Assembly: GCA_031556405.1 (NCBI GenBank)
Contig: JAVBTC010000162.1
Span: 1-12,167 of the forward strand
DNA from: WQZF01 sp031556405
GTDB lineage: Bacteria > Pseudomonadota > Gammaproteobacteria > Burkholderiales > Rhodocyclaceae
DNA: 12,167 nt
Direction of reading: 5' to 3'
Shown here piece by piece: positions 6,436 to 12,167 of this stretch. The position numbers were made by a program, and so were the translations under genes. The notes under the pieces are model-generated. The model searched no databases and had not been told where the DNA came from. It saw only the letters and a program-made list of their open reading frames with translations. Every line of letters begins with the position of its first letter. The stretch's first letter is position 1.

Positions 6436-7350
6436 ATGACCATGAAAGCAACGCACGAAAAAACCGCCATCGCCCTTGCCCTCGGCGCGATGGTTTTCAC
6501 TCTGGCAACGACGGCACAGGCGCAAGCCGTCAGGACGGACGCCGCCGATTCCGGCACGAACCGGGGATTCACCGCCTACAGCATGGCCTCGCTGGGATGG
6601 CCCTCCCATACGCTGGAGTGGTATTACAACCCGAACGGCGCACCCACGGGCGCGCTGGGCACCGAACAGGTGATCGCCGCCACGCAATATGCCGCCCAGC
6701 GATGGATGGACGTATGCAACGTCAAAATCGTTTACAAGGGACTGACGACCAAAGCCCCGACGCTCGACCACGATGCCTTCGACGGAACGAACGTCATCGG
6801 CTGGCGCTCGCTTCCCACCGAGTATAAAAACAAGAATGGCATCATCTTCCGCTCGACCAACGGCACCACGCTGCTGGAAACGGACATGAGCATCGCGCCC
6901 GACCTGGCTTCCGCGCTGACTTTCGGAAATCTGGAAGCTTTCACGGGAAGCATGACCCGCGGCATCGGTTTCATGCTGGGGCTGTTCGGCTCGGACAATC
7001 CCCAGGCCGTCATGTCCAACAGCACGCAGTTTGACGACCCGAACTACTACCGGAGCATTCTCCGCGCGAACGATGTCGCCGAATGCGTCGTACGCTACGG
7101 CGCCTCGACGCAAAGCGACGTCAACCGGGTGCTCAACTGGGGAGATGCCGTCATGGCGCAAGGCGGTATCGGTCCCTCGGGACAAGTCACCGTCCACAAT
7201 TACGGCTTCAACTACCGCTACTATTCGACCGGCAATACCTACGTCGGGGAACAGAACGGCACGTTCTACACTCTCTTCCCCAACAGCGACCTGACGGCGG
7301 TGGGAACGCTCAACGATCTCCTGCCGCAGGCGATCAGCGCCGGATACTGA
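6436..7350 (+). CDS. exported matrixin-like protein with degenerate zinc site (pseudo-metalloprotease)
   Basis: A 304-residue exported protein. Start 6436 has AGGAAGG five bases upstream and a Sec signal peptide (1-31, hydrophobic AIALALGAMVFTLATTAQAQA). The middle follows the secreted matrixin (M10) pattern: YNPNGAP, repeated Ala-rich helix with RWMDVCNVKIVYKG, then the active-site helix, SDNPQAVM with the Met-turn (Met193) and NDVAECVVRYG, the usual end of the fold. Where the family has HExxHxxGxxH, this protein reads RGIGFMLGLFG (175-185): all three His become Arg175, Phe179 and Gly185, and the catalytic Glu becomes Gly176. So it should not bind catalytic zinc. The C-terminal part (228-304: LNWGDAVM, YRYYSTGNTYVGEQNGTFY, LNDLLPQA) resembles a domain attached to many betaproteobacterial exported proteins. 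The frame is intact, so this looks like a pseudoenzyme and not a decaying gene. Terminator follows. Confidence 0.85.
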   Translation: MTMKATHEKTAIALALGAMVFTLATTAQAQAVRTDAADSGTNRGFTAYSMASLGWPSHTLEWYYNPNGAPTGALGTEQVIAATQYAAQRWMDVCNVKIVYKGLTTKAPTLDHDAFDGTNVIGWRSLPTEYKNKNGIIFRSTNGTTLLETDMSIAPDLASALTFGNLEAFTGSMTRGIGFMLGLFGSDNPQAVMSNSTQFDDPNYYRSILRANDVAECVVRYGASTQSDVNRVLNWGDAVMAQGGIGPSGQVTVHNYGFNYRYYSTGNTYVGEQNGTFYTLFPNSDLTAVGTLNDLLPQAISAGY

Positions 7351-7381
7351 CAAACAGTTCCAGCCGATCCCGCATCACCGG

Positions 7382-7424
7382 CCGCCTGCGCGCAACCCGC
7401 GCGACAGGCGGTTTTCTTTTTTTC
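7382..7424 (+). terminator. rho-independent terminator
   Basis: CCGCCTG (7382-7388) pairs with CAGGCGG (7405-7411), with an inner CGCGC/GCGCG stem, and TTTTCTTTTTTTC follows at 7412. It lies 31 bp after the stop of the matrixin-like gene and should end its transcript. Confidence 0.9.
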
Positions 7425-7461
7425 TTCGGCAAGAGCAACGAGGGGCCGGAAAGAGCATCGC

Positions 7462-7500
7462 GAATGGTTAAAAAACATTTCTACAAATTTTTCACCATTC
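7462..7500. repeat. inverted repeat GAATGGT...ACCATTC
   Basis: GAATGGT (7462-7468) and ACCATTC (7494-7500) are exact reverse complements around an A/T-rich centre. It lies about 130 bp beyond the stop codon of the minus-strand DUF805 gene and might act as its terminator, though the stem is short and AT-rich. The rest of 7425-7631 shows no gene. Confidence 0.35.
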
Positions 7501-7631
7501 CCAAAGAATAATATTTATTTCTCCTCGCTGCCTGCGATAGCTCGGATAACCAGATGGAACAGGTAGTCAGCATCCATCGGAAACGAATCACATCCTCCAC
7601 CATCCCCGACGAACTCCCCTTCCATTTCATC

Positions 7632-8849
7632 TCATTTCTGCATCCGCAATTGTTCCTGCAGTTGTTGAAACTGCTCTTCCTTCTTCTGTTTCATTTCCCT
7701 TTGCAGTTCCGCTTCTTTCTGCTCCCGCCACTGTTGTCTTTCCTTACGCGCCTGCATTTCCTTTTGCTCCGCCTGCTCCATCCTCGCAGCATTATCAGTA
7801 CGTACTTCTTTCGCTTTATCTCCCCACATTCCGGCCCAAGCAATACTCAATACAAGGACGCCGACCGCAACCAGCAACATTTTTACGTTGCCGCGCGGGG
7901 CCTCATACCCGCCGCTCGGCCAAAAAAGAAGGCAAAGCCAGAAAATGCCGCTCACACCGGGAATCAGGCACAGCAGGAGAAGCCACGGCGACCAGCCGAT
8001 ATCGCGACAGCGTTGAACAGAGGCAACGATAGAAAAAATGATCCAGACACATCCCACCAGAAATGCTGCCCATTGCGCATCACTACCAATCCCTCCCGAC
8101 GACAAAACATCAGGAGGTATGGTGGCCATGGACCTCGTCATTCTTTGCCAAAGCAGCCCTGTTATGAAAAACAGCAGCGCTCCCATAAAAATGTGCGTTG
8201 TCCAATAGGTCATCCGGTTCATGCATCCGGAAGACGACAGTCCGAAACAATCCAGAAATCCCGCGGTTTCGACTCGTTTTGCCGCCGGTGCGCGATACGG
8301 AGCGCTCCGCCTGTTGGCAGGCGACGTGTTGGATTCGTTCCTGTACGTCCGATAATCCTTCTCTTCTTCCAGTTTTATTTCCTGTGGTGCAGCCGGCGTT
8401 TCACTCTGGTCAGGCGAGGCAGGAAGAAACAGGGAGGCCTTGGCGCCATAAACCGAGCGGCCCGCCGGTACGGAAGAAGGCATCGCGGCCGCCTGAGGCG
8501 ACTGCTCGAAAACGGACTGGGACTGGGACTGGGATTCCGATAGTTTCGTCTCGGAAATCGCCGGGAGCGGCACTGCAGGGGAAGCATGCCCGGAAGAAGG
8601 CGAAGCAACATTCTTCTCTTTCATTTCTTCGACATAGACGCGTATCCCGGCCTTCTCCAGACGTTCCCGGTAACGCGCCCCTTCTTCCGCCGACAGATCC
8701 TTGCGCAATACGACCGGTCTACCGGAAAAAATCCGCTCGATCTGTTCGGGCGAGGCCTTGAACAATTGCGCGGCACGTTGTTTGACCGCCGCTTCCGCTT
8801 CTCCCGCGATGATCTCGCCGCGAAAAACGATCCGAACCCTCTGACTCAT
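7632..8849 (-). CDS. DUF805 membrane protein with N-terminal alpha/beta domain and C-terminal charged helix
   Basis: A 405-residue protein. From ATG 8849: residues 1-75 form a small alpha/beta domain (VRIVFRGEIIAGEAEAAV, LFKASPEQIERIFSGRPVVLRK, YRERLEKAGIRVYVE) seen before DUF805 in betaproteobacteria; 76-200 is a Ser/Pro/Ala-rich linker with SQSQSQS; about 200-318 is DUF805, with CMNRMTYW (the G-x-x-R-x-x-YW motif), TM helices, and the family signature QRCRDIGWSPW; another helix at 322-342; then 345-405 is a highly charged Glu/Lys/Gln helix, likely coiled coil (EQAEQKEMQARKERQQWREQKEAELQ). The function of DUF805 is unknown; it sits in the inner membrane. Start 8849 has GGAAG nine bases upstream; a longer frame to 8933 adds no domain. 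Single gene on the minus strand. Confidence 0.85.
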   Translation of the reverse strand: MSQRVRIVFRGEIIAGEAEAAVKQRAAQLFKASPEQIERIFSGRPVVLRKDLSAEEGARYRERLEKAGIRVYVEEMKEKNVASPSSGHASPAVPLPAISETKLSESQSQSQSVFEQSPQAAAMPSSVPAGRSVYGAKASLFLPASPDQSETPAAPQEIKLEEEKDYRTYRNESNTSPANRRSAPYRAPAAKRVETAGFLDCFGLSSSGCMNRMTYWTTHIFMGALLFFITGLLWQRMTRSMATIPPDVLSSGGIGSDAQWAAFLVGCVWIIFSIVASVQRCRDIGWSPWLLLLCLIPGVSGIFWLCLLFWPSGGYEAPRGNVKMLLVAVGVLVLSIAWAGMWGDKAKEVRTDNAARMEQAEQKEMQARKERQQWREQKEAELQREMKQKKEEQFQQLQEQLRMQK

Positions 8850-9063
8850 GATTTTTGCTTCCAGCAAAACAGATAAATGGGCGGAGTGAATTTTTATCGA
8901 CTCACCCCGCTCCACGAAAAAATACGCCAGCAATGTCGCTGCAAGGCCCTATCGATACGAAGAACAGGTATCCGGGCATACCCATTGCCGCCATTCGGTT
9001 TCCATCGTTTCTGCCCGGACGGATCATCAAAAGAGATAAAAGGGATCCGTCCGGCCCGGTATT
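8850..9063. other. intergenic region with two hairpins
   Basis: No gene is seen between the two minus-strand genes. CCGGACGGATC (9015-9025) and GATCCGTCCGG (9044-9054) form a perfect 11-bp stem 10 bp downstream of the next gene's stop; no T run follows, so it may stabilise the mRNA end or be a weak terminator. A second stem, GCGGAGTGA (8881-8889) with TCACCCCGC (8902-8910), has one mismatch and lies just upstream of the DUF805 gene. Confidence 0.45.
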
Positions 9064-9969
9064 TCAGGGAATAAACCATCCCATATTAATGCTCGATACT
9101 TCGAGGCTGAAATTCTGGTTCGCGAAATTGTCACATGAAGAACCGCCCTGACAGATCATTGCAATGACATATCCTGTATTCAGCCACTGGAAATTTCCGT
9201 ATTCCGCAGGTCTGGGCGAATAGTAATAAAAGCTCGAACCCAGACTCGGAGCCACAATCTGCGTGGCTACCCCGGTAGTCGTCGCATGTATAATGACTTT
9301 GTATTTCACGCCGTCCAGCAGATATTGCGCCGGAGACGCGCCATCCGTCTTGCTTCCCGTCATCGCCGGCAGCGCCCCCAGATCGCCCCTTCTCAATGAT
9401 TGAGCACAGGTTTCGAGGCGTATCCCCGAATAACAGGCCCAAGATGTTGACGATACACAGTGCAGATTGGGATTCCACAATCCGTTATTGCGCTTGTAAA
9501 GGGCCAGCCCCAACCCGTCGACCAGCTCATAGCCGGGCAAATTCATGTTTGTCGGATTGGAGCGCAGGAAGATGGGAATATGATCGATGACGCCGTTATC
9601 TCCGAATACGTTTGTACCTTTGAGCGTGAAGCTCGCCCACATGGTCATCACATTCGCCCCCGGGAACGGAACCACACTGGCTTTTCTGCCATGCGCGGGG
9701 CCATGACCGGCAATCCCTTCCGGATTTTTATATTTCGTAAAACAGCCGCTGCCGGTATAGCATTCGATCCGTTTTACCGTTCCACCGCTGCCCACGAATT
9801 TCACCGAAGTGGGAACCTTGGTGTATTCGGGCACCTCGAATAATCCAAAGTTTTTGTTGAATTCAGCAGTTACCCAATGATCGTGAGAGAATTCGGTCCG
9901 GCTTGTTGGGCCAATCGCCGCTTTTCGCGGCGGCGTCACTCCGTTTTTGCTTCGAATCGCCTTGCTCAT
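9064..9969 (-). CDS. cysteine-rich, beta-rich protein, 5' end replaced by an IS fragment
   Basis: I do not recognise this 301-residue protein. Residues 1-23 (MSKAIRSKNGVTPPRKAAIG...) are encoded by what looks like the end of an IS5-type element: the ATG overlaps the transposase stop codon and the stretch includes a terminal hairpin. From about residue 25 the sequence has the look of an exported beta-sandwich: alternating hydrophobic strands, many Gly/Asn/Ser/Tyr, paired cysteines (70/76, 171/179/188, 273/279), and a final FSLEVSSINMGWF strand. No signal peptide remains, so the natural start was probably cut off by the insertion. GC content is lower than in the paa genes, which suggests acquired DNA. 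A concanavalin/lectin-like fold is a guess. The reading frame itself is intact to the stop at 9064. Whether the chimeric start is used is unknown; no strong ribosome binding site precedes it. Confidence 0.55.
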   Translation of the reverse strand: MSKAIRSKNGVTPPRKAAIGPTSRTEFSHDHWVTAEFNKNFGLFEVPEYTKVPTSVKFVGSGGTVKRIECYTGSGCFTKYKNPEGIAGHGPAHGRKASVVPFPGANVMTMWASFTLKGTNVFGDNGVIDHIPIFLRSNPTNMNLPGYELVDGLGLALYKRNNGLWNPNLHCVSSTSWACYSGIRLETCAQSLRRGDLGALPAMTGSKTDGASPAQYLLDGVKYKVIIHATTTGVATQIVAPSLGSSFYYYSPRPAEYGNFQWLNTGYVIAMICQGGSSCDNFANQNFSLEVSSINMGWFIP

Positions 9970-10398
9970 GGGCGATTCGGCCCATTTCGGGCCTCAGAAG
10001 GCTCCAATCCCGACCTTGCGGAATAGACCAGCCGCTTCAGATTGTAGCAGGCGGTCATCATCGTCATCGCAAAGCTCGCTCGCGCCTGATCGATGGTACG
10101 CACCAGCTTGCCGCCCATCTGCTCGATGGCCGCGAACACGTGCTCGACGCGCGCGCAGGTCTTGGCGATGCGCTGGTTGCGCCGCTGTTGGCAGTCGGAC
10201 AGCGGCTTGTTGCGCTTGCCCTTCCTTCCTTTGTGTCTAGTTCCGAAAGCCGTGCGCCTTCAGCCACACTTCGCGCTGTTCGACCGGGTAGCCGCGGTCG
10301 GCATAGACGTCCCGGCTCGTGTTACCCGCGTCGAGAACGTTGTCGAAGTGCTGGCTGTCGTGTGTGCTGGCGGTGTCGGTCCTCAAGCCGGCGGATGA
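9900..10398 (-). mobile_element. truncated IS5-family insertion sequence remnant
   Basis: The right part of an IS5-family element: the C-terminal half of its transposase plus the 3' non-coding end. The 3' end is placed near 9900, where the minus strand reads GGCCCAACAAGCC and the neighbouring protein's own sequence begins; read outward this is GGCTTGTTGGGCC, similar in kind to IS5-group inverted repeats (GGCTTTGTTG of IS903). A GC hairpin (CGCCGC 9916-9921 / GCGGCG 9927-9932) lies inside. The other end, with half of the transposase, is missing beyond about 10398, so no partner repeat or target duplication can be read. Boundaries are approximate. Confidence 0.7.
9966..10398 (-). pseudogene. 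IS5-family transposase, 5'-truncated with nonsense and frameshift
   Basis: The minus strand reads the C-terminal half of an IS5-type DDE transposase: THDSQHFDNVLDAGNTSRDVYADRGYP (around 10300-10375, including the catalytic-core Asp region), EQREVWLKAHGFRN, then KGKRNKPLSDCQQRRNQRIAKT, ARVEHVFAAIEQMGGKLVRTI (catalytic Glu region) and YNLKRLVYSA, ending at the TGA at 9966-9968. Two lesions break it. A TAG at 10237-10239 follows HGFRN, where relatives have a sense codon, probably CAG. A few bases on, a 4-bp tandem duplication (CTTC-CTTC on the plus strand, 10221-10232) shifts the frame. The N-terminal half is absent. It cannot make active transposase. Confidence 0.8.
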
Positions 10399-10416
10399 AC
10401 TTGTATGAACGGAGTT

Positions 10417-10449
10417 GAGATAAATCTAAGGGGAGACGCGAGATAAATC
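10417..10449. repeat. direct repeat GAGATAAATC x2
   Basis: GAGATAAATC occurs at 10417-10426 and 10440-10449, with a third partial GGATAA after it. It lies between the broken IS end and the phage-like operon, so it may mark a junction or be an unrelated leader repeat. Confidence 0.4.
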
Positions 10450-10510
10450 CGGGATAAGGTGGGATGTAACGGGAAAAAACAAAACCGGATTTAAAAATTA
10501 CTTGCAAATA

Positions 10511-10543
10511 GTAAAGAAGAAAACACCGGAAAAATTATCGGTG
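10511..10543 (-). terminator. rho-independent terminator of the phage-like operon
   Basis: On the minus strand CACCG (10543-10539) pairs with CGGTG (10528-10524) around a 10-base loop, and TTTTCTTCTTTAC follows. It begins about 9 bp after the stop codon of the PAPS-reductase-like gene. The stem is short but the position and U-rich tail are right. Confidence 0.7.
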
Positions 10544-10551
10544 CTTTACCA

Positions 10552-11505
10552 CTATTCACAGAGGCCATAGATCGACGAGCATGCCGGCAAATCATCCAGC
10601 GAGCGCCACATGTCGAATTGCATTCCGCCGTTGCCAGTCTTACTCCATTCGATCACACGGTCAATTCCAGGCATCGGAAGGCTGGTATCTTTCTGGTGCG
10701 GGCCCGGCATTTTGTCACAAGCAAAAAAGGTCGACTGTCCGTATTTGCTGGCCTGTTTTACGGCGTCTTCCCAGCGGCGGATACGATCGATTACCTTCGG
10801 GTAGCGTTTACCGATTTCAAGCAATTCATTCTTACGGGAGTGGATACAGGGCATACAACCGACACGCCCCATTCCTTGCTTGTAAAGGGGATTGTATTTG
10901 ATTCCGTGTCTACGGTGCATAGCAAAACAATCTTCCGCCGTCCAGTTCAAGAGCGGGCGGTTATTCCATAGTTCAGCGCCGTTGTCATGAACCGTTTTGA
11001 TCTCCGTTTCGGAAAGCAAGGAACGGCGCAGCGATTCATCCTTGCGTACGCCTTGCCAACTGACAACGTCGTTTCCAGCATCGAGAATAGGTTTATGTAC
11101 CTGTGCATAGATCGGATTTCGCTTCAGTTCCTCACTGCAAAACGCCGCGCGTGCGGACGGAAACCTTCCTTTCCAGATACATAGATCAAGGAACGGGTTT
11201 CCAGTCGGAACAAGGGCTTCAAGGGCGCGGTCAATGACTTCCTGCGCTATTCCGTGTTCCCCCCATTTCGTCGCCACGAATTCACGCTTTTTGGCTATCT
11301 GCCGTGCGAAATTCGCTTCTACCCATTGAATCGAAATACCAGTGACTCGTTCGAGATAGCCAACATAACCATATGTAAGCTCATGTTCGTTGCCAGTATC
11401 GGCAAACACCGCTCGCAGATTGTCAGGCTGGCGTTCGATGGCGAGAAGTAGAAGCGCGGTACTGTCTTTCCCGCCAGAAACGCTGACGATATTGTGTTCG
11501 CTCAT
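10552..11505 (-). CDS. phage-type PAPS reductase family protein (PP-loop ATP pyrophosphatase)
   Basis: A 317-residue protein of the phosphoadenosine phosphosulfate reductase family (COG0175 type). The PP-loop SGGKDST is at 10-16, followed by FADTGNEHELTY (35-45), the nucleotide-binding arrangement typical of the family; FCSEELKRNP (122-131) and WQGVRKDES (150-158) are further family motifs. Cys109, Cys123, Cys217 and Cys220 (GCMPC) plus Cys263 could hold an iron-sulfur cluster as in DndC-like and other phage members. Host CysH instead ends in a short ECGIH-type tail, absent here, so this is not the assimilatory enzyme. Its reaction is unknown; ATP-dependent adenylylation or thiolation of a nucleic acid or small molecule is plausible. 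The start codon lies two bases beyond the stop of the upstream gene, which implies translational coupling. Last gene before a terminator. Confidence 0.88.
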   Translation of the reverse strand: MSEHNIVSVSGGKDSTALLLLAIERQPDNLRAVFADTGNEHELTYGYVGYLERVTGISIQWVEANFARQIAKKREFVATKWGEHGIAQEVIDRALEALVPTGNPFLDLCIWKGRFPSARAAFCSEELKRNPIYAQVHKPILDAGNDVVSWQGVRKDESLRRSLLSETEIKTVHDNGAELWNNRPLLNWTAEDCFAMHRRHGIKYNPLYKQGMGRVGCMPCIHSRKNELLEIGKRYPKVIDRIRRWEDAVKQASKYGQSTFFACDKMPGPHQKDTSLPMPGIDRVIEWSKTGNGGMQFDMWRSLDDLPACSSIYGLCE

Positions 11506-11507
11506 TG

Positions 11508-11831
11508 TTATAAACCCGAACCTAAAAGCGATTTCGGGAGCGGCAGCTTGAAGTGCGGTTTCTCGGCCTGGTCAGGAGGGTTGCCGGTGATTTGATAGGA
11601 TCGCCGCGTATAAAGCCATGCTTGTCGACGCTGATAGTGCGTCATTACCCCATACCCTTGAGAGCCCTTGCACGGCTCGCCAACGATGGCCCCGCACATA
11701 GAGCATGACACCTCGACAACGCAACGATCTGTCAATATGTACCGCGCCCGTTCGGTTGGAACACGGACGAAAACTTTGCGATTATCCCGACTCTCGTATG
11801 CTACGAGGCTAATACTTGGTGTGATGCTCAT
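11508..11831 (-). CDS. small zinc-ribbon-like phage protein
   Basis: A 107-residue protein with a central C-x2-C-x7-C-x10-H pattern: Cys43, Cys46 (SCSMCG), Cys54 (GEPC) and His65 (THYQRRQAW). This order, CxxC then G-x-PC then a His-x-x-R helix, matches small zinc-binding DNA-associated proteins common in phages and actinobacteria. The N-terminal 35 residues form beta-like strands (KVFVRVPTERARYIL); the tail is Pro/Lys-rich and probably flexible. Its ATG overlaps the stop of the Mor-like gene (ATGA), and its stop is two bases from the next start, so the three genes form one operon. Function unknown: nucleic-acid binding or support of the PAPS-reductase-like neighbour are options. Confidence 0.75.
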   Translation of the reverse strand: MSITPSISLVAYESRDNRKVFVRVPTERARYILTDRCVVEVSCSMCGAIVGEPCKGSQGYGVMTHYQRRQAWLYTRRSYQITGNPPDQAEKPHFKLPLPKSLLGSGL

Positions 11832-12167
11832 ACTGACTCCGAAAACAAATTGCCCTGCCGCCGTGCCATCTCATCGCGGCGAACCGCTTTGACGATGTGA
11901 TAAATCTGCTGGACGGACAGGTCATACTTACGCGCCAGCTCCGCGTGGTTGTGGCCGTTGAACTCGGCGAAAATTATGCGATGGCGCTCTGACACCAGAT
12001 ACAGCGCGCCTTTGGGGAAATAGAGAATTTGGCCAGCCCAGTGCGACATCATGCGGCGGGCGATGTTGTAGCCGATCTGGTCGGCCCGGTCTTTGTCGAT
12101 ACCACCGATATCAGCTACTGCCTGCGCGCAGTGGTCGGCGAGATCGACCAGCAACTCGGGGCCTTTG
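11828..12167 (-). CDS. Mor-family (Mu middle operon regulator) transcription activator, 5' end outside window
   Basis: The visible 112 codons read a Mor/C-type activator as found in Mu-like phages. Mor activates the middle promoter of Mu and lacks need of a standard -35 box. Seen here: a helical dimerisation part (LADHCAQAVADIGG, ADQIGYNIARRMMSHWAGQ), the conserved beta-strand linker with ILYFPKG, then a C-terminal helix-turn-helix with IFAEFNGHNHAELARKYDLS followed by VQQIYHIVKAV. The frame is open to the right edge (the residues before the TTG at 12154 read KGPEL in frame), so the true start lies outside and the TTG should not be taken as the start. It is the first visible gene of a minus-strand operon and overlaps the next gene by ATGA. 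Confidence 0.88.
   Translation of the reverse strand, partial: KGPELLVDLADHCAQAVADIGGIDKDRADQIGYNIARRMMSHWAGQILYFPKGALYLVSERHRIIFAEFNGHNHAELARKYDLSVQQIYHIVKAVRRDEMARRQGNLFSESV

Noticed and set aside
6415..7353. Minus-strand open frame of 312 codons across the matrixin-like gene
   Set aside because: Shadow of the real gene, which has a signal peptide, a ribosome binding site and a terminator on the plus strand.
7554..8543. Plus-strand open frame of 329 codons across the DUF805 gene
   Set aside because: It begins with Phe/Leu-rich antisense of the charged helix and has no family match; the minus-strand gene explains the sequence.
9903..10418. Plus-strand open frame of 171 codons over the IS remnant
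   Set aside because: Antisense of the transposase remnant, which is recognised on the minus strand.
10552..11505. Host sulfate-assimilation CysH
   Set aside because: It lacks the CysH C-terminal ECGIH-type motif, has extra cysteines and sits in an operon with a Mor-type phage activator.

Overview
The window looks like part of a GC-rich betaproteobacterial chromosome (Burkholderiales or Rhodocyclales-like). This rests on the paaN-paaI-paaK gene order with a paaX regulator beside it, a matrixin-like protein with a C-terminal domain I associate with betaproteobacterial secreted proteins, and a DUF805 protein with the N-terminal extension I know from the same group. The genus cannot be fixed from sequence reading alone.

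Left part (1-5064): phenylacetate (PA) catabolism. On the minus strand, in transcription order, lie paaN (ring-cleavage aldehyde dehydrogenase), paaI (thioesterase) and the 5' end of paaK (phenylacetate-CoA ligase). The visible paaK piece has an in-frame TAA where the family has a Tyr codon, and family-like sequence continues after it. Divergent from paaN, across a 553-bp intergenic region with a perfect ATGATACA/TGTATCAT inverted repeat and a good minus-strand promoter, is paaX, the PA-CoA-responsive GntR-like repressor. Directly behind paaX is a lipoprotein esterase of the hormone-sensitive-lipase type. PaaK makes the PA-CoA inducer, PaaX senses it, PaaN and PaaI work downstream, so a broken paaK would matter to the whole module.

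Middle part (5065-8849): an unrecognised two-helix membrane protein, a long perfect hairpin, then an exported matrixin-fold protein in which the zinc-binding histidines and the catalytic glutamate are all replaced (a pseudo-metalloprotease by sequence), ended by a good rho-independent terminator. A DUF805 membrane protein with an N-terminal alpha/beta domain and a C-terminal charged helix follows on the minus strand.

Right part (8850-12167): accessory DNA of lower GC. A cysteine-rich, beta-rich, probably secreted protein has lost its natural 5' end at the edge of an IS5-family transposase remnant, which itself is 5'-truncated and carries a nonsense codon and a 4-bp tandem duplication. Beyond it is a tightly packed minus-strand phage-like operon: a Mor-type (Mu middle-operon regulator) activator running off the window, a small Cys/His zinc-ribbon-like protein, and a PAPS-reductase-family PP-loop protein, closed by a terminator. 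This looks like the edge of a Mu-like prophage or its remnant.

No rRNA, tRNA or CRISPR was seen.
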